From Paulownia fortunei (Eukaryota; Streptophyta; Magnoliopsida; Lamiales; Paulowniaceae), in contig CM033107.1 of the NCBI GenBank assembly GCA_019321725.1, forward strand, positions 15,429,445-15,493,444: a stretch of DNA of 64,000 bases, given 5' to 3'. A program made the translations under genes and the position numbers. Below, piece after piece: positions 46,191 to 58,399 of this stretch (position 1 is its first letter; each line of letters opens with the position of its first letter). The notes below the pieces were generated by a model. It ran no database searches and was not told where the DNA came from. It was given only the letters and a program-made list of their open reading frames with translations.

Positions 46191-47975
46191 GGTTCGTGTG
46201 TTTCTGATACTTTTCGATTATGTTTATTTAATATATGTGATAGATTAAATATTTATATGTGTGATTGGTTTTGAATCAATTAATTTCTTTGTTTGTTTTT
46301 AATATTATTAATCGTTTTAAATGTTAAAACGTTTTAAGAACTGAGATGAGTTAAGAAATTGGATTTCTTGATTTTCAAGAATTTCAAGATTTATGAATTC
46401 TTGAATTTCTTGATCTAAAAATTTCAAGATTTGTGAAATCTTGAATTTCTTGAAACGTGGCAAGAAATAAAAAAATCAAATAAGTTGATTTATTGATCAA
46501 GAAAATTAGTTTTTATCAAGTTTTTTAAAATTTCTTGATAAGATCAAATAAGGTGACTGGGCAGCCGGCACCTGACGTGCGGACGATGGGTCTCCAGCCA
46601 CTCCATGGGCAGCAGCCTTGTTAAACTGTTGTCCATTCCACCTCGTTACGAAATTGTTACGTGAAGTTTATGATTTTTTATTTTAAAATTAAATGTTAAT
46701 ATTAATTTTTGAAAAATTATTTTTCATAAAAATCCCAAATTTGAAAGAAATTGCACATAACATAATCGATAAATTTATATGTTTTCATTATCATGTGATG
46801 ATTTATGTTAAGCATGGTAGTTGGATGATCATGGAGTTTAGGCCAATGTGATTGGTTTAATTTTATGCATAATTGGTTATTTTTGGGTTTTAATTAAAAT
46901 GAGGCCTGCGAGTCTCATCTTTCTCTGTTTTATTCTTGATGTACTTCTATCTACCTCCTATGTATCTCCCCTTGGAATTGTTCCAAGGTTTCTTGTAGTT
47001 TTAGCAAATGTAATGAGAGTAGAATTAGGCGGTGAGGTTAATCTTTTTGTAATTTGGCGGACATTACAAGAACATTGAATGAAGACGGAGAAAAAATGAG
47101 GAAATAAGGCCCATGAATGTATGGGATATATTTATGTAATAGATAGGTCTATTTGCATTTTAATTATCACCCTTAGATTGACCTAAATCCACTTTGGCTC
47201 AAGTAGATCGCATAGGATTAAAGGCTCATGATCATCTATTTATTTTAGGATGTATGTGATACATGTTATGTTTATATAATGCTTCCTTATGATGTATGCT
47301 TGTCATCGTTAGAATAGTGAACATTAAATAAACAAGAAAAGAAAACGATGAGACCTTGTATAATAAATCTAGTATGACCCTCACTTGAAAATATTTCAAG
47401 TTGAGAACCTTTATTAGTTCGATATCAAGCATAAATGGACAATATTGGGTAGGACTCAATCGTCCATGCCTTCCATCAAAAGTAGTGGCATGTCGATACG
47501 CTACCACATTTAGTCCGTTGGCCATGAGTCGTGGGATGTGGTAAGTGTAGGCAAGCTGTGACCACTACTAAGCATTGAGATGCCCATGGGGTGGACTCGT
47601 CTTTATTGTTGGCCATGAGTCGTGGGACGTTAGATGCTCCATCTACATGGATGTTTGATGGTAATGTTTGACACTTAGTACCATATGGGCTCATAAAATT
47701 GGGGTGTATGGGAAGAGGTGAGGCAAAATAGCTTAAGGGTTGCATGGGGATGCAATTGCTAATGTTGTTAGCTACCTTTTAGTTTTGTTGTATGGGCTCA
47801 TAAAATTGGGGTGTATGGCAAGGCTAGTTGGACTTCAAGCCCACTAAGAAATTAGATTTCTCGAATTTCCATCTAGAGGGTGATGGGATTTGAATAAAAT
47901 AGTGGGAGACATTTATGATTAAAGATCATATCATAAATGAATATTAATTGAATAAATGCTTAAATTTCTACCTCG
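46191..47975 (+). other. Untranslated leader and lost gag of Copia A2
   Basis: Matches the A1 leader in order (GC-rich block near 46560-46620, then GGACTCGTCT and GGCTCATAAAATTGGGG repeats at about 47590-47810). No credible coding frame. The capsid part of gag that should follow is deleted. Confidence 0.6.
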
Positions 47976-50960
47976 CATAGGATAATGGTTATTGCTGGTA
48001 ATTCCACATAGGACAATCTAGACAAACAGACAAACTTACCAGCTCAATATAGATGTTTGTCACCATTGTGGATATTTAGGGCATAGAAAGAGAAAACACA
48101 AGTATTGACTTGCTTAGTTGAATTAGAAGGGGTTCTAATTTAAGTTTATACATTGTTGATATCAACCATTAAGGTTGATAAAAAAAATTCTTGGATATTG
48201 GATATCGGATATGATCCCATCTTTGCAAGAGGTTGCAGTGGATGACAAGAAAAATGGAGACTAAGATAAAGGACGATCCTTAAGCTTGAGAATAAAGTAA
48301 GTGTTGCTTTATTGGCTATAGGAATGATCTACTTAACTCTGGATGGAATTAGGATAGTATTAGTTAATTGTCTTTGATACATTGACAAATGAATTATACA
48401 ATCCCAACATTCCATGCTACATAATCAACAAAGTAATTTAAGAATTAGATAATCAAAACAATGCATACTTGTGGTTAGCTAGATTAGGTCATATCTCTAA
48501 AGAAAGAGTTCAAAAGATGCTACATTTGTTTGACCTTTTGGACTTGCATGAGGTGCTAACTTGTAAATCTTATCTTTAGGAAAACATGACCAAATCACCA
48601 TTTGTGGGACAAATGGAGCAAACCACGACTTTAGATGTGATCCAAAAGGACGTAAGCAGTCCACTAAGTATTAGTGTACAAGCGAATTATTCTTACTTCA
48701 TTATTCTAATATCCTTTGAAGGGTTCAAAGAATTTAGACATGAAGTAGAGAATTAAATCGGCCAAAGTATTAAATCAATCAATGTGATCGATGAAGAGAA
48801 TACTAAGGTGCTAAGTTCTTGATTATCAAACGGAGAATCAGATTCTCACTTTAAGTGAATCCAAGTTGAGTTTCACTTATTTCCTCCTTCATTGTGGGAA
48901 TTCACCATAGAATCAATGATATTCTTATCAAGTAAGGATATCATCTAAATCGGTGCTCAAAAATATCATATGTGATATGATGTGGTAAAAGACCCCTCGT
49001 ATATATACCTGAGGGTATAAATGGGCCTGCTTCTTTAAAGCAGTTAGTGGGAGATAAGATGGATATGAATCCAGCTTATGCAAATTTGTGGAGTATCTAA
49101 ATGAATCTAAAGAATACCATTTCTAACGTTCCTAATAACAAAATAGTTTGTTTTCTAGGGACACCACCTTCTTGAGAAGAAGGAATTTCTATTAGATAGA
49201 AATTGCTAGATCATAGAACTTGAAACACGTTCAAGAACCACAGTTTGTCTCACAAGTGGCAATGGTATATGAACAAATACTAAAACTCCTAGTACACAAC
49301 CTCCAAAGAGATCTTAAAAGGATCTCAGGGCTACTTATACGATAAGAGTCTTTTGCTAGAGAGCAGCAAGGAGGATCTCCTTTTTAAATATTGATTTACA
49401 ATAAAGAGTAAAGATGTATGACATCAATTCAGAAATTGGGAAAATGCCATGCAATCCAAAATGGACTCTATGTACTCCAACAAGGTTTGACCTTGGTGGG
49501 CCCATTAGTCGGAATGGTTCCCATTAGCTGCAAACGGGTCTACTACAAATATAAATTGAAGAACATGGGGAGGTGGTGACCTATAAAGGCAGGACTGGTA
49601 GCAAAGTGTTATGCTTATAGTCAAGGTGTTGACTATTGAGGATACTTTTTACCAGACGTGATGCTAAAGTCCATTTAGAGTATGCTAGTTATATCTACGT
49701 ATTACGACTACTAGATATGGCAAAGGGATATGAAGACCGTATTTCTCAATAGGGGTATTGAGAAAATGATATAAGTTTAGCGGTCTGAGGTCTTCATATC
49801 AAACAAATGCAAGCAAAAAGTTTACGAGCTTTAGAGATCTATTAAGAACTCAAAATAAATTTTCGAATGTGGAACATTCGATTCTCTAAAGCAATCAAAT
49901 GGTTTGATTTCCTTAGGAATGCGAATGAGCCATATATGTACAAGAGGGTTAGTGGGAGTATGGTGATGATTGTTGTATTTTATGTGATGATACATTTTAC
50001 TCATAGAGATGATGTAGAAATGTTGTAGTCAACTGAGACTTATAATCTATAAAGTTCTCCAAGAGAGATTTGGGATAAGCATCCTAGGGATTAGGCATTT
50101 TGAGATGGAGATAGATCTAAAAGGATGCTTGGACTATCCTAAATCCAAGTACATAGATTAGATGCTAAAAGGGTTAGCATGGAAGAATCCTATGAGAGAT
50201 TCTTATTTATGAGTCATGGGATTTTTCTTTCGAAGTCCTCGTCCCAAAGACTTTTGAATGAAAGAGAAATAATGACTCACATGTTTTATGCATCCTTGAA
50301 AGAAAGCATAAAATATGCAAATCTATGTACATGATTTGATATTAGAAATGCTCTAAGTGTTACGAGCAAAATATCAATCAATTTGATGTGAAAAGCATTA
50401 GAAGCTGTAAAGACGATCTTTAGTACTTATGAAGCACTAAGGATTTATTTTTGAAGTTCGGTTATGGAGAACTGAAACTTAGATGCTTCATCTAGTTTTT
50501 AGTCTAAAGTAGATGACTTGAAGTCTATGTCTAAATTCGTGTTCATCCTAAATGTGGGATGGTTAGTTGGAAAGAGTTCCAAGCTTGTAACAACCGTGGA
50601 TTCCACCACCGTGATTGAATATATCTTGGCATACGATGCTGCAAAAATAGATTGTTTGGATAAGAAACTTAATCTAAATGTTAGATGTAGTTCCAACCAT
50701 TGTTGATTGAGTACTGGAGTACTGCGATAACAATAGGGGCTATTGCACAAGCAAAGAAGCCAAGGTCTCATCAAAGGATCCAAGCAGAAATAGATTAGCG
50801 ATACCCTAGTTATGAAAATCATTGGTAGAGGCAACATCAACATGGAAAGATTTGCCTCAGTAGAAAATATAGCAGACCCACTGTTCTAACCCTTTAGATA
50901 AGTATTTGAAGGACATCTTCAGAAGATGGGCTTTAATTCGAGGGCAATTGTCTCTAGGGC
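47976..50960 (+). pseudogene. Copia A2 gag-pol remnant
   Basis: Begins with a zinc-knuckle remnant CHHCGYLGHRKRKH at about 48058, where the last Cys is replaced. It continues through a protease region (SWILDIGY, about 48192), integrase pieces (LWLARLGHISKERVQK at about 48470), and reverse transcriptase and RNase H pieces aligning with A1 (VGKSSKLVTTVDSTTVIEYI at about 50568). No open stretch exceeds about 70 codons. It is a strongly decayed, non-coding copy of the A1 pol. Confidence 0.78.
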
Positions 50961-50970
50961 AAGTGGGAGA
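50961..50970 (+). other. Polypurine tract of Copia A2
   Basis: AAGTGGGAGA lies one base before the 3' LTR start TGTTAGAG at 50972. Confidence 0.82.
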
Positions 50971-50971
50971 T

Positions 50972-53069
50972 TGTTAGAGTAGTGCCCGGTGTTCCAATTA
51001 TTCTGGTCGTTCTTATATTCTTGCGAATATTCTTATTTATATTAATATCATTTAAATGCCAATCTTTATCTTAAATTCATCATAAGAATTAGATAAAGTC
51101 CTTAAATCACACATAGCTATGGGGCATGGTTGCGCATATGATGGTGATCGTGGAATATGCCTCTAAGGCTGTGATCTTAAAACATTCCAAATTACGGATT
51201 AATGAGATGGGACATCATTGATCCCATTAAAACTTGCGCATACGATGCAGGCTCGAAAGGAGGATGCCTCGTTCCATAGGTATTGGTGTGGAGACACTAG
51301 TGCATATATGCGGGTGTTTGTTGGAACAAGTACACTGAACAACCCCACCTGAAAATTCCCAATTGGAAATATTCTATTGTCGAATGGGAATTTTCTCGTT
51401 ACGATAGTGCAAGAATTAGTCCTTAGACTTGAGGCACCATGGTAACCTTGTGCATGACATGTTGTACTTTGATGTATTTTCCGATTGCATGACAATCACA
51501 AGGGTTTATATTGGGTGTAACATCTTCATGTATGGAGATTAATGAGTGGCCAACAAAGGATCTGTCACCTATCTAGATGAATAGGTGAATCTCCTATGTG
51601 TTCCACTGTACTTGACTCTAAAATTCTTGGCCAAGGTTGGATGAAAATTAGACGTGGGTTTTCTAATTATTCATCATCGAGTCAAGCTACTAGGAATGGA
51701 AACATAGTTATTGAGTTAATAGGGTTTCGACTCAATATCTATGCCCTAGGCTCAATCGGGAGATTAGATGATGGAAGGATCGTACTTGCATGGTATTCGT
51801 AATTAAATAGGTTCGCACATTCACCTTAGACTAGGAGTCATGATGCATTGCTAGATGTTTCCCATGTCTTGTGGGTTTTGGAATTAATGAGTTAATTTCA
51901 AGAGAATTAATTAATTGGATTAATTAATCAGAACAATTAATTGTTCAACTAAGTCACAAGAGTTGTAGTTTAAAGTGAACCTAAGGGGTCACACACAAAA
52001 CTTGGACAAGTCCATTTCTAGCCTAGAAATTAATTCAAGTGTTGGATTAAATTAATTAATATGATTAATTAATGGGATTAAATTAATTCAAATGTGGAAT
52101 TATTTCAATTAATTAATTAGATTAATTTATTAGACTTAATTGGATTAGGAAGTCCAATTGAAATATTTAATTAATTGATTGGATCAATTAAGTAAGATGG
52201 GCCTAATTAATTAAATAAATTAATTAATTGATTGGATCAATTAAAGTATAGCCTAATTGATTACTTAGGCCTAGGCCCATTAGGTGTGGGCTTGTAGGAA
52301 GCCCATTAGGAAATTAGATTGAGAATCCAATTCCTAGAGGAAGTTGAATTAGGAATTCAATTTCTATGAGGTAATAAGGAAAAAGGAAAGTTCCTTATGG
52401 ATAAGGAAACTTACCAAAAGAGTTGGAGATAAGAAAGGAAGAAGAGTCCTAATATAGAAAGATCTTCTTGGATATTTTATGGGGATTTTAATTGCAGATT
52501 TTTGTGAAGAAAAATAGTTTTCTTTAATTCCCAAAAATTCGTCCCTCCTTTCCTTTCAATCTCCAAAAGTTCACCAACCTTTTATCTAGTTTAATTCTTA
52601 ATTTAATTATTGAATTAAGAATTAAATTAACACAAAAATACTAATTGTTAGTGTGTTCTTGTTCCAAATAAAATCATTTTAGGATAGAATTATCGAATCG
52701 AAAACTACTAGCATAGGATTCGGTTGCGAGTGGGCATCCAAAGTGTGAATACCGTTAGAGGGATAACATTTGAGATCCTAAAAGCGAATCAGATTTCAAT
52801 CAAAGGGGTTTTGAATTATAGAACATTGAGATACTTTCATTCAGGGATAACGATTTGAATCTTTTCAATCCCTACATCAGCCGGAGTGCAAATCAATGTA
52901 AGAGTTTGTGAAACTTTCTTACTTTAACTATCAGAAAATGCACAACTGAGTAATCGCGAAAGGGTTCTGGGATTCATTTTAATTACATGTGATGTAATGT
53001 ATATTTATGTTTTTGAAAAATTTTGAATTCCACTGTGTATACGTTTCCCGGGATCGTGCGAACCCAACA
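50972..53069 (+). repeat. 3' LTR of Copia A2
   Basis: 2098 bp, same ends as the 5' LTR. It is 46 bp longer, explained by a local tandem duplication near 52170-52260, where AATTGATTGGATCAATTAA occurs twice. Confidence 0.9.
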
Positions 53070-53818
53070 CATAGATACACACATGTGTGTATATATATAC
53101 ATATATTGTTCGTGCAGATTAGTTTCTTGGTTAAGTTCATAATCTGTTGCAAATTCGTTCAAGTTTAAAACACCAACATATAGACCCATCCTTAACCTAT
53201 TTATGGATCCAAAATCCATCTAATTTTGTATGTTTAGGGGTAGATTTTGGGTTAAATCTGTCATATTGTCATTTCTAAACTACAATTTGATAGGCAATTT
53301 TATAATTTAGTGTAGATTAGTTAATTCCATTAAAAAGCATCGAAAAATAAATCGGATCAACACAAATGCTGGATTTAACAACTCATAATAAAGAATCATG
53401 GAATTTAAGATATCTTTTATCTCTAACATATAATAATGCAGAGGTATTTAAACCCAATCTGGCGGTAGATTTTAAAGCTACCTATATCATGCCAATGTGC
53501 AAAAAATTATATTTTTTTCATATGTTCAACTATAAGCTTTTTAGATAACTAATTGAATGAACTAAATCCTTCAGATAAAGGAATTGCTTTTTCAACAGTC
53601 TTGATAACATAATCAGACTTAAGGTTAAAATTACCTTTCCTCTTATAAATATTAGAGGTAGAACTTTCTGGCAATTTCCAGTTATCTAGAGATTGTTCTA
53701 AATTCTTATTTATAATAATTCTTTATTATTTTTAGAAATTTTATTCCTAAATTTGATTACTACTACTACTGCTACTACTACTACTATTTGTACTCATGGA
53801 TCTAATAATTCTATCCAT
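53070..53818 (-). pseudogene. Endogenous pararetrovirus copy 2: movement-protein start
   Basis: Remains of a Caulimoviridae polyprotein N-terminus on the minus strand. An ATG at 53818 begins a short Ser-rich tract encoded by TAC-type repeats on the plus strand, ended by a stop. Movement-protein pieces follow in shifting frames, including the 30K-family segment LGLNTSALLYVRDK at about 53410-53455. Stops and frameshifts are frequent. The left limit is uncertain: recognisable coding fades near 53230 and Copia A2 ends at 53069. Confidence 0.7.
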
Positions 53819-54328
53819 ACTGCAGCATAGGGTCGTTGTCGATGATTTACTGTAAAGTCCTAACACGCTAATCTCCAGCTTCAACGGACTATCTCAACAT
53901 ACGCGACTTAGAATATGCTCCCTATACTTTCATACGAACATTAATCATTAAAAACACGTATACAAATAAGTAAAGCAATAACTGTAAATAACAATAAGTA
54001 ATTATAGAATATTATTCTAAAAATAATTCAGAATGCAAATATAAAGGTTTTAAGCCAATAATACACTGACTTGTTTTTTTATAACAGTCTAAAGTATCTT
54101 TATGATAAGTTGCTCATAATAGTGTAAATGATAATAAACATTTCTATTTAAAATAACAATTGATAATTGCTCTTCCTAGTAAGCTAAAGCTATTTTAACT
54201 AGCGATCTTTTATTTTAATTTCCACAAATAATTTCTAGGAGAAATTATAAGATAATCTCTACAAGGAATAATGTGGATATAATTTGAAGACATGAAAGTC
54301 AACAAATATACCTTGTGGATCTAATAAG
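53819..54328 (-). other. Pararetrovirus leader, distal part
   Basis: AT-rich non-coding stretch between the solo LTR and the movement-protein start, continuing the leader that begins at the primer site at 57463. No gene. It includes the left copy of the solo LTR target duplication, ATAAG (54324-54328). Confidence 0.6.
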
Positions 54329-57300
54329 TGTAACACCCCCCAACACTAAATATAGATATTGATATAACAATAATTTTAATAAGGTAGCACATGTGTGTAC
54401 AGGTGTATTTATATAAATTTTTTTGTCACCTATTGTTTTTTTTTTTTTCAAATATAGCACTTTGAGAAAACAGTAAAATATTTTCTCACATATAACCTTG
54501 TATATAGAAAAATAATCATTTATATAAAAACACAACACCATCACATTCACGCTATTTTCAAACTTATTTACTATAAAATTTCAAGAGTTATATATGACAC
54601 GGCATCCCAAAGTTATAATACAATAGACTCAAAAATTAAAATAATAGTCTATACTTTCGAAAGAAGTAAGGACATTTTGCATTTTGTAACCCATTACATA
54701 TAGACAACAATTTACACAATAATAATGATTGTAAAAAATAGAATATACCCACAACACAACCCAGTAGGTCGTCATCCATGTACAATGATCCTCAAAAGCC
54801 TCTAGGAGCTCCAACAACTTGCCTAATAAGTCTATGGTATCAAGTATCACTAGACTCACCTACAATACATAAACTATATGAGTTAACACTCAGCAAGTAA
54901 AGATTATGCATGTCAACGAATAATCCATAATATCAATTCATGCATCTCAAAATGTTATGCCCATAATGCAATTCCATGCGTCAAAATATTTCTCTCAAAA
55001 TCATTTCTTTCTTGGACCCCTGACCAATGCTTCTATCCCATGCACTGGAAAAAAGCTTTGCACATCGCCATAATCCAATGGCCAATAATCATATAAGCAT
55101 GTAAATCCATGCATACTCGTACGCAAGCAAATCCATGCACGCGAACCTACAAATCCATGTATACACCCATGCAAATCCATGCATGCTTCGGTGCACTAGT
55201 AGTGGTCAGCAAAATATTTTTCTTTCTCAGAATCATGTCGTGCAATGCAAGATTTATCACAATACTCGTATATGATGCATGCACGTATCAGTGCCCATGT
55301 ATATATGCTCAATGGACATGAATGACAGTAGTGTGTGCCCTCTGCTATGCACATATGATTTATGGTATTACATATAAATCACATATTTACTATGTCTATG
55401 CATTGTAGCTGCAAATGAATCTTTACTTACATTTGATCGATTGTGTGTTACTTTTGGGTTTCTTAAGTATTACTCCCCAACCCTAGATGTGAAACAATCT
55501 GTAAAAATACAAGATATCAATCACCATCCTCAATTAGCAAGTTCATTATACCTAATGTAGTATAAGGATCTTGAATCTCAATTTAATTAAACAACCTTAC
55601 CACTTAGAAATTATAACCAAATACAACCTTCTACGTACCTTTGTTCCACATCTTAAATGTATACTAATATCACTTAATTGATGTATTATAACTCTTACAA
55701 TATTTTCCTAAATGTTAGGGATCAAATACACCACATCTATGCTGGAACATGTTAATGAACCAAATGGGACAGATTCACAACTTCACATTTTCTTGCTGCC
55801 ACATTAATTTGCATGATGATTTTAACACCCTCAGACATATTCATTCGCTCCCCAATTTTTATCACACTTATCTAACACCAAAATTAATGTAACCATATTA
55901 TAGAATGGCCAAAACTCATGGATATAGCTTCCCAAGTTCAACTCCCTTTCACAGCATACTGAAACAGATTTTTTCTACCGTGACAGTTTTACGTACTTCA
56001 TGACATTAATAGTTTTGGTACCCTTAAGTATATTCAATCACTCCCAAATTTTCAACACACTTATATAACATATAAAAAGAGATAATCAGGTCATATCATT
56101 GCCAAAACTAATGGATTTAATGTTGTAAAACCAGTCCCCTTCACAACATTGGACATAATCTGAAATTTGATGGTGACAGTTTTGAGCATCTCTTCAATAT
56201 CATACCCTATTTCAATTTCTAACCAATGAAAATTTATTCCAATACTATTAACTCATATATGAACATGTATATGATAATAATTATAGGTTTTATTAAACAT
56301 ACCATACACTTTTGAAGCCTAAAACACAAGAATACAATAAGGTGACAGTTTCTACTACAAGTATTTCCTATTAAGTGTTTGTCATCAAAAAACCCTTTGT
56401 TTGTACACCAAAGTCTAACTAAAAACTTCCTAACACTTTTACAAGAGATATTTAAAGATTAATAAACAATGAACCCATTCAGAATAATCTGAAAACCAAA
56501 GGCATAACCGTAGATAAGTGTTACCTATGCAGATTTTGAGGTTAAACTTGATGGTAGTCACTTCTCCTTTGCTTTTCTTGCTTTTATTTCAACTTGGAAT
56601 CAATTTAAAGTACTTGGAAACCTTAAGGTATGTGTTTATAATCTGAAAATGGCTGAAATAAGGGTCTGGTCGTCGCTTAAGGGTGAAGGGTTTGATGTGT
56701 TAGCTTGAGATGTTAGCTTAAGCTTAATAAGAAAGCATGAGGTGGCAAAGCTTGAGGTGTCAAATGGTGGTTTAAATATGATATTATACACAACTTACAC
56801 AACTTTAATCTGGTGTTTCTCAGCATTTATTTCTTTATTTACAACCTATTTTAATTTTCGTACGATCGGATAATAAATTCTACCCTAATTTCTTAACCAT
56901 TGATTCGATCTTTAAATCGATTGACATCCGATTTTTAAATAGATTGTCTAGTTTTCATTTCTAAAATTATATGTACGTATGAGCTTAAAATATGACACTT
57001 AAATCAAAGTACATCATGTTTAATATCCTAAGTATTATTAGTTTATGGATGTATACCTTTAAAACACATTGATCTGGTTGAATCGAAACATATTAGCTTA
57101 CTAGTAATACCTTTAATTACTTCTAAAATTATAACATATAACCTATGAATATCCAATAGATTGACCAATCTATTCTTTCTCTTATCTAAATATTGAATTT
57201 ATTAATTAGGTTATAAGATTTCAACCACTGATATCATGCGATAGCATTAGAGGTCTAATGATTAAAAATGCTATATAAGATGTCATGTAAATGTTAATGC

Positions 57301-57374
57301 AAATTAGCATATAAATAACATATAATGCATGAATCACATTGAATAAATAAGTAGCGTGAGGACTGAGTATTACA
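54329..57374 (-). repeat. Solo LTR of Gypsy family B in the pararetrovirus leader
   Basis: 3046 bp; on the plus strand it starts TGTAACACCCCCC and ends TATTACA. A perfect ATAAG duplication flanks it (54324-54328 and 57375-57379). It aligns along its length with 30090-33175 in the same orientation, and in reverse with 20518-23201. No internal region is present. ORFs within it are chance. Confidence 0.93.
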
Positions 57375-57379
57375 ATAAG

Positions 57380-57466
57380 ATCCTTTGCTAAGACCGAGGA
57401 CAAGAACTTCTTTCGATAATAATCCTTCAGCAATCAAGTAGTACCAACTTGGCTTTGATACCAAGA
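57380..57466 (-). other. Pararetrovirus primer-binding site and proximal leader
   Basis: The minus strand reads TGGTATCAAAGCC at 57463-57451, one base off the tRNA-Met site used by Caulimoviridae, followed by leader sequence that the solo LTR interrupts at 57375. It marks the start of a second viral unit, placed right after the truncated polyprotein of the first. Confidence 0.75.
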
Positions 57467-57504
57467 TCGATAATCCATCAGAAACACAGTAACACGGCAG
57501 AATA

Positions 57505-57766
57505 TGAAAGATTTTCTTTTTTACATATTTCCAAGTGCCTAGGACTCATAGCAATAGGCCTGGCCTTGGTAGGAATTTGACTTTCTTTAAAGTCAGGCTC
57601 ATAAGGCAAAGAAACTGTACGTTTTTTTCTTTCACAGAAAGCATTGGAATGTCAGAGCAGATTGTTATCTCAATTAGAGTATGTAATTCTTGGATTCTTT
57701 TTTGTAAATCTAAACTCTTAAGTTTTTCTTTAATATTTTTATAATTAATTTCCTATGATAAGGAAT
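57505..57766 (-). pseudogene. Pararetrovirus copy 1: N-terminal piece of reverse transcriptase
   Basis: A frame on the minus strand contains IPTKARPIAMSPRHLEICKK, the conserved entry to a caulimovirid reverse transcriptase. It stops within about 20 codons and the palm domain with the YxDD box and RNase H are absent: the sequence passes straight to the primer site of the next unit. Confidence 0.8.
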
Positions 57767-58048
57767 TCAAGAAATTTTCTTTTCAATCAAATCTATCTCG
57801 TGGTAACGAGGCTGAGTAATGAATTGAAATATCAATTCTCTACCTTCAATTAGGCTTGTAATTCTATTTTCATCTATGCTTTTAATTGGATAAAGCATAT
57901 GCAGAAATGGATTACATAGGATAATATCATGCGATAATTTTTTAACCATTACAAATGGCATTTCAAGACATACTCCTGTATTGCATACAATAGTATTTTG
58001 TAACTTGTATTTAACAAGCAATTTTATGCCATCTGCAACATTAAGGAT

Positions 58049-58049
<1 letters not shown>
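57767..58049 (-). pseudogene. Pararetrovirus copy 1: C-terminal half of the aspartic protease
   Basis: An open piece with NTGVCLEMPFVMVKKL and LCNPFLHMLYPIKS fits the second half of a caulimovirid protease. The first half, with the active site, lies on the far side of a SINE array (59150-59200). Frame and order agree with the rest of the viral polyprotein. Confidence 0.8.
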
Positions 58050-58051
<2 letters not shown>

Positions 58052-58083
<32 letters not shown>

Positions 58084-58399
58084 CCAGATTTCTAGCTTGC
58101 GCCAGACTAATTCTGGACCTCCTAGACACATGTCCCTAGCACCTAGGAGGGGGTAAATCGCGGGATATGCCTCAACCAACACCCAGGTTCCCAACAAGAA
58201 CTGTACACTTCTGCGCACAAGGAGCCCAACCCACAGTGATCGCTCGAGACACCTCAGTCGCAGGGTCCCACTGACAGCCCAGTGATTGCTTCATACTGAA
58301 ATGCATCCGCAGGTTCCCACCAGGATTCGAACCCCCACCCTGCCGCTGGAAGTAAGTCCAAGTCAATTGTTCCGCCAGTTGAGCTGTGCCCCGGGGGAC
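58052..58399 (-). mobile_element. tRNA-derived SINE with poly(A) tail
   Basis: On the minus strand it has a tRNA-like head with an A-box-like CAGCTCAACTGG at about 58374-58387 and a B box GGTTCGAATCC (58323-58333), then a tRNA-unrelated body of about 240 bp (58079-58320), and an uninterrupted run of 27 A (58052-58078 as T on the plus strand). The head is different from that of the three tandem units fused upstream. No coding capacity; ORFs across it, including the poly-Lys one, are chance. Confidence 0.82.

Larger units (their letters stand above)
44123..53069 (+). mobile_element. Copia family A element A2, both LTRs present
   Basis: LTRs 44123-46174 and 50972-53069, primer site at 46176, polypurine tract at 50961, and a degenerate interior of 4.8 kb. 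The flanks read CATAA (44118-44122) and CATAG (53070-53074), a target duplication with one change. The interior has lost most of gag, and pol is full of stops, yet the two LTRs are much more alike than the interior is to a working pol, which suggests it was copied by enzymes supplied from elsewhere. Confidence 0.9.

Noticed and set aside
57767..58218. Poly-Lys stretch linking SINE and viral frames into one ORF
   Set aside because: The lysines are the SINE poly(A) tail read in frame; the upstream residues are SINE, not protein-coding.
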